A stretch of 64,000 nucleotides of DNA from Hypomesus transpacificus. Taxonomy: Eukaryota > Chordata > Actinopteri > Osmeriformes > Osmeridae. The notes under the pieces were generated by a model. That model ran no database searches and was not told where the DNA came from. It was given only the letters and a program-made list of their open reading frames with translations. Positions 57,501 through 64,000 of the stretch are shown piece by piece. A program made the translations under genes and the position numbers. Every line of letters starts with the position of its first letter. Position 1 is the stretch's first letter. The stretch is from assembly GCF_021917145.1 (NCBI RefSeq), contig NW_025813854.1:1-64000 (forward strand). Direction: 5' to 3'.

Positions 57501-60500
57501 CACAGGGCCCAGAGCTACACACACAGGGCCCAGAGCCACACACACAGGGCCCAGAGCCACACACACAGGGTCCAGAGCCACACACACACAGGGCCCAGAG
57601 CCACACACACACACAGGGTCCAGAGCCACACACACAGGGCCCAGAGCCACACGCACACACAGGGCCCAAAGCCACACACACAGGGCCCAGAGCTACACAC
57701 ACACACAGGGCCCAGAGCCACACACATACAGGGCCCAGAGCCACACACACACACAGGGCCCAGAGCCACACACACACACAGGGTCCAGAGCCACACACAC
57801 AGGGCCCAGAGCCACACGCACACACAGGGCCCAGAGCCACACACACAGGGCCCAGAGCCACACACACACACAGGGTCCAGAGCCACACACACACACAGGG
57901 TCCAGAGCCACACACACACAGGGCCCAGAGCTACACACAGGGCCCAGAGCCACACACACACACAGGGCCCAGAGCCACACACACACACAGGGCCCAGAGC
58001 CACACACAGGGCCCAGAGCTACACACACGGGCCCAGAGCTACACACACAGGGCCCAGAGCCACACACACAGGGCCCAGAGCTACACACACACACAGGGCC
58101 CAGAGCCACACACACACAGGGCCCAGAGCTACACACACGGGCCCAGAGCTACACACACAGGGCCCAGAGCCACACACACAGGGCCCAGAGCCACACACAC
58201 ACAGGGCCCAGAGCTACACACACACACAGGGCCCAGAGCCACACACACACACAGGGCCCAGAGCTACACACACGGGCCCAGAGCTACACACACAGGGCCC
58301 AGAGCCACACACACAGGGTCCAGAGCCACACACGCACACAGGGCCCAGAGCTACACACATACAGGGTCCAGAGCCAGGCTGAGTAAACCCAGCAATCGAA
58401 GACGACTGCTCAGTGACTGTAATGGATTCGATGTTTGGGAAATGTGTCTGGATATAGTCTCCCTCCGTGTTTGAACTTCTGGAACTGTTCTATTGATTTC
58501 GGTTAAGTGCGTTAGACGTTTTTAGTGGTGTTCCAAATAACATCCTGGCTATCTCACTCAGCAACCTCCTTTTCAACCTGGCCGGAAAAAAGAAGACTTC
58601 TTTTTTTTGAATAATTGAATTAGTCGTTCCTCCTCTATTTCCCAGAGTACCAAGCAGCTGGCGTCGGCCTGCCAGGAAGAGTTCACCGTCAGGGTGGACC
58701 TGATGGGCCTGGCCATCGGTAGCCATGGCAACAACATCCAGCAGGCCCGGAAGGTTCCTGGCGTCACCGCCATCGAACTGGACGAAGAGACAGGCACCTT
58801 CAGGATCTACGGAGAGGTGGGCACGCACACACACACACACATCCCTCCTTCTGTCAGCTCCTGAATTCTGGTTGTAGTTGAAGGCCCAGAAGTTCGTAAT
58901 GTGTCACCAAACTCAGTGTTATGTTTGTCTGATACAGTGTCAGGGTCATCTGGACAGTAAAAATTGAAAAAAGCAAAGTAAGATACATAAATACTTTGTT
59001 ACTCAAGTCTGTTCTCGTTTGTTTGTGTGTTCCCGCAGAATGTAGAAGCTGTTCAGAAGGCCAGGAACTACCTGGAGTTTCTGGAAGATTCTGTCCAGAT
59101 TCCAAGGAACTTGGTTGGTATGTACAAAGTTAGCAGCAGGCAATCTCAGATGATGATGATGATTGATGAGGATAAAGATGATCATTCAGTGTGTCTAGGC
59201 TGTTGACGTGTGTGTGTCCCCCAGGCAAGGTGATCGGTAAGAACGGAAAAGTGATCCAGGAGATCGTGGACAAGTCTGGAGTCGTGAGGGTCCGCATAGA
59301 AGGAGACAACGACACCAAGCAACCTCGTGAAGAAGTAAGGCCCAACTCTTCTGCCAGCCTCGCCTCACCCCTTCACACCCTCACCTCTCACCCCTTCACA
59401 CCCTCACCCCTTCACACCCTCACCCCTTCACACCCTCACCTCTCACCCCCTCACACCTCACCCCTTCACACCCTCACACCCTCACCCCTTCACACCCTCA
59501 CCCCTTCACACCCTCACCCCTCACACCCTCACCCCTTCACACCCTCACCCCTTCACACCCTCACCTCTCACCCCTTCACCCCTCACACCCTCACACCCTC
59601 ACCCCTTCACACCCTCACCCCTCACCCCTTCACACCCTCACCTCTCACCCCCTCACACCTCACCCCTTCACACCCTCACCCCTTCACACCCTCACCCCTC
59701 ACACCCTCACCCCTTCACACCCTCACCCCTTCACACCCTCACCTCTCACCCCCTCACACCTCACCCCTTCACACCCTCACCTCTCACACCTCACCCCTTC
59801 ACACCCTCACCCCTCACACCCTCACCCCTTCACACCCTCACCCCTCACACCCTCACCCCTTCACACCCTCACCCCTTCACACCCTCACCTCTCACCCCTC
59901 ACCCCTTCACACCCTCACCCTTCACCCCCTCACCCTGACCACAGTCCTGAAGTCCTGTCCCGGGATGCTAACATTGTTTATTTGTCGTGCCGACGCAGGG
60001 AACAGTCCCCTTCACCTTTGTGGGCACGAAGGAGAGCATCGGCAACGTGCAGGTCCTCCTGGAGTACCACGTCTCCTACCTCAACGTAAGGCTGCGCTCC
60101 TCCTCCTGGTGTGTGTGTGTGTATGTGTGTGTGTGGAACAAGATAACAATGTAGGTTTTACAGGGAGTTCTGCGTGTGCATAATTCCCTGTGAGCCTGTG
60201 GTTTATTGGATCGTTTCATGACCCTTTATGATGCGTGTCGAGCGTGTGTGTGTGTGTCCAGCGCGTGTGTGTGTCTCGAGCGTGTGTGTGTGTGTGTACT
60301 GACCCGTCGGCGGCGTGTGTTCTGAGCAGGAGGTGGAGCAGCTGCGTCTGGAGCGCCTGCTGATCGACGAGCAGCTCCGTCAGATCGGGGCTCCCGGCCA
60401 CAGGCCCGCCCCTGGACGCCCCGCCCCGGACCGCGACCACCGCGACGACGGCCCCAAAGACGCCGCCCCCTCCTCCTCCTCCGCCCTGCACACCAGCCGT

Positions 60501-62550
60501 TCCTACACCGGCCGGGGGCGGGGCCGCAGGGGGGCCAACCCCTCGGGATACGGTAAGCTCCCCCTCTGGATGAGCCTGGTGGGATCCTGCCCTGGCCCCC
60601 CTGACTGCCTGCTCCTGGCACGGCGCTCCGGTGGACGGCTGACGTGACGCAGCTTTCACTTTGTGACCACCAGGCACCAACTCGGAGCAGTCGAAGACGG
60701 AGTCCGAGACGGACTCGGAGCGGAAGGACGAACTGAGCGACTGGTCCCTGGCCGGGGAGGACCAGGAGAGAGGCCAGAGGCCCCAGAGAGACAGCCGGAG
60801 GAGGCCCGGGCCAGGGGGCGGCAGGGGCCGGGGAGGGCCTGGGAGCCGCGGGCGAGGGGCCGGGAGAGGGGCCCCTAACGCCAGTAACCATGGTACTGAA
60901 CACACACACACACAGCCAAGCTTGGTACACTGGTACTGAGACGTCACACACTCACACATCGGATATTTCCTTCGCTGCGCTGTCAGTAACCACCTGTGTG
61001 CTGCTCTCTCCCCTCCCCTGATCCAGCAGTGAGGGACCCGGATGGGAACCCCTACAGCGTGCTGGATAACACTGAGACGGACCAGACGGCCGACACGGAC
61101 GCCAGCGACTCCCAGCTCAACACCAACCGCCGCCGCCGCTCTCGCCGCAGGCGCACCGACGAGGACGCCACCCTCATCGACGGCATGAGCGAATCGGACA
61201 ACGCCTCACTCAGCGAGAATGGCATCGGTAAGCCCCTCCCACCCGACGGCACTTAACTGACAGGTTTTTTTCAAGGGGAACACAGCTATCGAGGACATAT
61301 TGAAATAAACAAATGTCAAAACCCCAGCAAGGAAGTGACATCAAGGAACCATCATCGTCTGCTCTTGGTGCTCCAGGAAGTTGACTATAGTTTAGCTAGA
61401 AAGCTATTCAAAACTAGGAGTTAAAATGTAGTTTTGCAGCTATGACTCGTCACCTCAGATTGGTGGAAGTAAACAGGGGCCAGCACTGTACAAGAGAGAA
61501 AGTTCTGGAATGGAACGTAGCCGCGATATCACCAGCCCTACAGCAGGAGTGCACAAGGCATAGCCTCTGCCTCCACCACTTCTAAAACCCCCTGACCCCT
61601 CCCCCCCCCCCCCCCCCCCCCCCCCCTCCTTCCTAGACGAGTCCGAGGTCAAACCCCAACGGCTTAACCGCAGCCGGCGCCGCAACATCCGCCCTCCGGA
61701 GGAGCGGCAGCCAGGTAACGGCCGGCGGCCGGCAGTAGGCTAGCGGGCCTGGCGTGTGTTTCCCTTCAGCTACTGAAGCATGACAGAGGGTTGTGAACCC
61801 GCAGTCCTGACCCTGACCCCTGACCCCTGCTCCTGGTTCACTGGACCAGTCCCAACACGCTCCAGTAGCATTTTCATCTAATATGAACTAACCTGGCTCC
61901 CCGCAGTAGTGTGCTCAAGGTGTTGGTTTAACTCAGCAGCATGCCAGTACGTGGTATAACAACTAAAAATACAGGTTTGGGGGGGGGTCTATATTTTGTC
62001 TGCTGTGTCCTGACCTGCACAGTGTGGGTTTGTTGAGTCCGGCCATGAAAGTGCCATGGCCTGAATACCCACTCAGTGGTCAACACGTGTGTGTGTGTGT
62101 GTAGTTACAGTAGCAGACTACATATCCCGGGCTGAGTCACAGAGTAGACAGAGGAACGTCAAGGATCTGAAGAGGAACAAGAAAGAACTGGTAAGTTTGA
62201 CACTACAGCGACGAGACCCAGTGCATTTCTTTAACGAGCCCTCCATGTTTTGTTGATTGAGGCAGCTGGTGGAGGTCCTGAAAGCAGGAGGTTTTCCCAG
62301 TTCGTGTTTTCTCAGGACCGTACCTCAGGCTAACCCTGCACACTTCCTTTCCTATGTGCTTCAGGGCCAGGTGGAGTTAATCGCCGAGCAAGGCCCATCC
62401 TCGGCAACCACCAATGGCGCCGGCAACGCCCACAGCCACACCAGTGGCGACCCGTCTGGCAGGGCACCCAAGTCTTCCACAGAGAGGCCCACCAAAGCCT
62501 CCAAACAGGAGGATGTAAACCCACAACCGGTCGTGAATGGTGTCTCCTAA
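51529..62550 (+). CDS. fxr1: FXR1, fragile X-related RNA-binding protein 1
   Basis: Seventeen exons: 51529-51579, 52743-52795, 53008-53101, 53461-53532, 53850-53998, 54234-54327, 54509-54625, 58646-58816, 59039-59117, 59225-59334, 59999-60085, 60330-60552, 60674-60892, 61027-61227, 61637-61714, 62105-62190, 62365-62550. All phases agree; 689 residues if every exon is used. Two Tudor/Agenet domains ([39 protein letters not shown]) lead, then KH domains with GxxG loops GSHG ([18 protein letters not shown]) and GKNG ([17 protein letters not shown]). The tail has RGG-type Arg/Gly stretches, [30 protein letters not shown] and a terminal VVNGVS. FXR1 binds mRNA and ribosomes and controls translation and stability, notably in muscle. 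[13 protein letters not shown] and linkage to TTC14 and DNAJC19 favour FXR1 over FMR1/FXR2. Two in-frame upstream ATGs (51511, 51520) could add up to six residues. Confidence 0.95.
53278..53400 (+). mobile_element. possible tRNA-derived repeat remnant
   Basis: GTCGCTCGGTGGGTAGAGCA with TCTGACTGCGGATC, followed by a degenerate B-box (ATGTTCAAATAC), recalls a tRNA head and anticodon loop. It differs from the main SINE family and cannot fold as an intact tRNA. It lies in fxr1 intron 3. Confidence 0.4.
53538..53730 (-). mobile_element. tRNA-derived SINE, copy 6, beside an fxr1 splice donor
   Basis: Reverse copy: CATTTACATTTAGTCATTTA, TCTTATCCAGAGCGACTTAC, GTGCCTTGCCCAAGGACACA, GCCGGGAATCGATC, CGCTTAGCCATCTAACTCCC. 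It begins only about five bases after the exon 4 donor (GTGAGT at 53533). Confidence 0.92.
54650..58378. repeat. 3.7-kb minisatellite in fxr1 intron 7
   Basis: Unit ACACACACAGGGCCCAGAGC plus C or T and A, 20-26 bp depending on the number of CA steps; roughly 160-170 copies. Variants include GGGTCC, GGGCTC, CACGCACAC and CATACAG. A variant block (GGGCCCAGAACCACAC... GAGCCAGACACAC) recurs near 55740, 56670 and 57355, so larger segments have been copied. Because units lack stops, very long open frames (over 1,300 codons) appear on the plus strand but are spurious: the block lies between exons 7 and 8 of fxr1. Confidence 0.97.
59359..59935. repeat. 15-16 bp minisatellite in fxr1 intron 10
   Basis: Imperfect repeats of CACCCCTTCACACCCT with CTCTCACCCC variants, about 35 copies, between the exon 10 donor (59335) and exon 11 acceptor (59998). 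Confidence 0.95.
61601..61626 (+). promoter_or_regulatory. C-rich tract at the acceptor of the alternative fxr1 exon
   Basis: 26 consecutive C residues followed by TCCTTCCTAG form the whole polypyrimidine tract before exon 15 (61637). An all-C tract is a poor U2AF site and a potential binding site for poly(C)-binding proteins; a regulatory role is inferred. Confidence 0.5.
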
Positions 62551-63530
62551 TCCGCAGGATCCTCTACCCCCCCCCCCCCCAACACACTCCAGTACCCCCT
62601 CAGCTCTCCAACTCATCAATTGTACTAAGTTTATACAATAGTTCTTTGTACAAGCTTGCCAAAGATAGACACATATGGACTTCCAGATTCTCTACTGCAC
62701 TTTTCAGATCCCTGGCCTTGGGTCACCTGGAAGGGGGGTTGAGTAAATAGAAACAGGAAACTGACACTGGGATTAGATCGAACACGTGTCTGTAGTGATG
62801 ATGTAGTGGTGTGTGTTCCGGTACAATCACAAAGTGGCTTTGGGCCGAAACCACTTGGTGATAGGTTCTCTTTCTGGGGGGAGTTAACCTGTATTTTCAG
62901 ATTCAGTAAATTGTTGGTACTGCGTTAATCACCACACTGTGTTGGATCAAATCCCAGACAAGTATGTTTCACGTACATTATCAATGTTGTGCCTTGAGAG
63001 TAAATTCAACGTAAAGTTGTTTGACTGTAGAGAGTTAAGTAACTTGTGTGGCAACGACAGGAAGAAAAACCAGTTATCCTAACATCTGTTCAGGACTTAA
63101 CTGCTTTTTTGTTACGTTTTAATATGCAACCACTTCTTCATATGGGAAAACGTGTAGGAAATGCAGTCTGAAATAGAAAGAGTATGAGAAACAAGCAAAA
63201 GGTTTTGCACTGAATTGTAATACTTTACCATAAGAATGTTAGTCTGTAAACTGGTCTGTTGGTGTTCTTGGCTACTTATATGCTGAACTCCACTCTCAGA
63301 GAACTCATTTGGTTTTATTTATTTTTCAAAAACTGTACAGTATTTAAAAAGAAAAACAATTGAATTCTTGAACACTAAAACTGGCCTTGATGTATTTTCA
63401 CACAGGTGGCAATTTGGACTACTGAGAAAACAATCTCCAGATTTTGTTTGGTCAGCTGCGTTTGTCTGTTTTTTTAATGATCATTCTGGTTGTTTGATGT
63501 GCAATATGTTTTGTATGCAGGTAGTTCTTA

Positions 63531-63536
63531 AATAAA
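63531..63536 (+). terminator. polyadenylation signal of fxr1
   Basis: AATAAA 981 bases after the stop codon in TCTTAAATAAAACCTG. The roughly 1-kb AT-rich 3' UTR fits FXR1. Confidence 0.7.
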
Positions 63537-63827
63537 ACCTGATCTTTCATCTGGATCTAAAACAGCCTTGTCAATTTTGTAATTTAAGTATGAGATTGTT
63601 CTGAAGAAAAAAAAAAAACATGTCTAACCAACACTGCAAGGCACCAGTTGTCCACCAGATATTTTTTTAAGCACCAGGTTTTAAAAAGGTTTGTAAAATA
63701 TTTTAGGGGATTGTAGCACAACATAGTACCCCTTTTTTTACCAGATGTTCTTAGACTAAATGCATAGCTTAAGTCCCTATATCGTAGCTCCAGGGGTAAA
63801 CCAAGCAGTTGAGTGGTATATACATAA

Positions 63828-63833
63828 TTTATT
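63828..63833 (-). terminator. polyadenylation signal of dnajc19
   Basis: AATAAA on the minus strand, 58 bases past the dnajc19 stop codon. The two convergent genes end about 300 bases apart. Confidence 0.7.
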
Positions 63834-63890
63834 TGGGAACATGCAATTACAAAAGATCCCCATCCCATCCAGTGCAACAATATGAAGAGT

Positions 63891-63961
63891 TTATTTCTTC
63901 AACTGTCCATCCATTAGATCCTTTGCCTCATTTATCTTGGCTGCTAGGTAGGGTGATCCGC
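63891..63961 (-). CDS. dnajc19: DNAJC19 (TIM14), last exon only
   Basis: On the minus strand a consensus acceptor (CTTTCTAG) is followed by 71 bases that complete a glycine codon, then encode [22 protein letters not shown] and TAA. This is the end of the J-domain (helix III/IV) of DNAJC19/TIM14, a short inner-membrane co-chaperone of the mitochondrial TIM23 import motor; human ends almost identically. The HPD motif and membrane anchor lie in exons beyond the right edge of the window. Entry phase 1 agrees with a split Gly codon. Location next to fxr1, convergent, matches tetrapod gene order. Confidence 0.93.
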
Positions 63962-64000
63962 CTAGAAAGAAGCGGAGTTCAGTTGAAAGTCAGGATTGTT

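Noticed and set aside
54436-58474. Very long open frames (over 1,300 codons) rich in Thr-His-Pro-Glu-Ser on the plus strand, and Cys-Val-Ala-Leu frames on the minus strand
   Set aside because: They are the translation of a stop-free minisatellite lying in fxr1 intron 7, between well-matched exons 7 and 8; overlapping open frames in several registers show it is not coding selection.

Overview
The window is teleost fish nuclear DNA. The genes are split by short GT-AG introns, and the intergenic space is full of microsatellites, minisatellites, a dispersed tRNA-derived SINE, a solo LTR, a LINE tail and DNA transposons. The recognisable proteins (RNF14-like, LRRC24, TTC14, FXR1, DNAJC19) are all vertebrate. 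No bacterial, plasmid or phage feature is present. All exon boundaries were worked out by hand from GT/AG sites, reading phase and recalled protein families; no database search was possible.

Layout. 1-9900: no gene recognised; (TC)n tracts, a 21-copy 43-bp minisatellite, two SINEs and a 508-bp solo LTR with a perfect 5-bp target duplication. 9921-12429 (+): RNF14-like RBR ubiquitin ligase. 13257-14364 (+): three-exon gene for a 78-residue secreted protein of unknown family. 16024-19014 (+): lrrc24. 21315-25737 (+): HECT-type protein of the fish G2E3-like group, lacking the catalytic cysteine and carrying a frame break. 26757-36727 (-): about 2,077-residue threonine/proline-rich mucin-like protein with a signal peptide and a SEA domain; it contains tandemly duplicated exon-intron units, and a hAT element sits in the intron that splits the SEA domain. 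37.2-37.7 kb: tandem repeats and a palindromic transposon-like end. 38402-43938 (+): ttc14. 44.3-51.5 kb: intergenic, no gene seen. 51529-62550 (+): fxr1, with a 3.7-kb minisatellite in one intron and a candidate muscle-type alternative exon. 63891-63961 (-): last exon of dnajc19, convergent with fxr1.

TTC14-FXR1-DNAJC19 is the neighbourhood known from tetrapods (human 3q), so the right third is an ancient syntenic block; CCDC39, which lies in this interval in human, is not visible. The left two thirds combine genes that are not neighbours in human and include the most lineage-specific content: the small secreted protein, the HECT-like pseudo-ligase and the mucin. The genes do not form a pathway. 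FXR1 and TTC14 are RNA-associated, RNF14-like and the HECT-like protein are ubiquitin-related, LRRC24 is a membrane adhesion-type protein, and the mucin-like and 78-residue proteins are predicted to be secreted.
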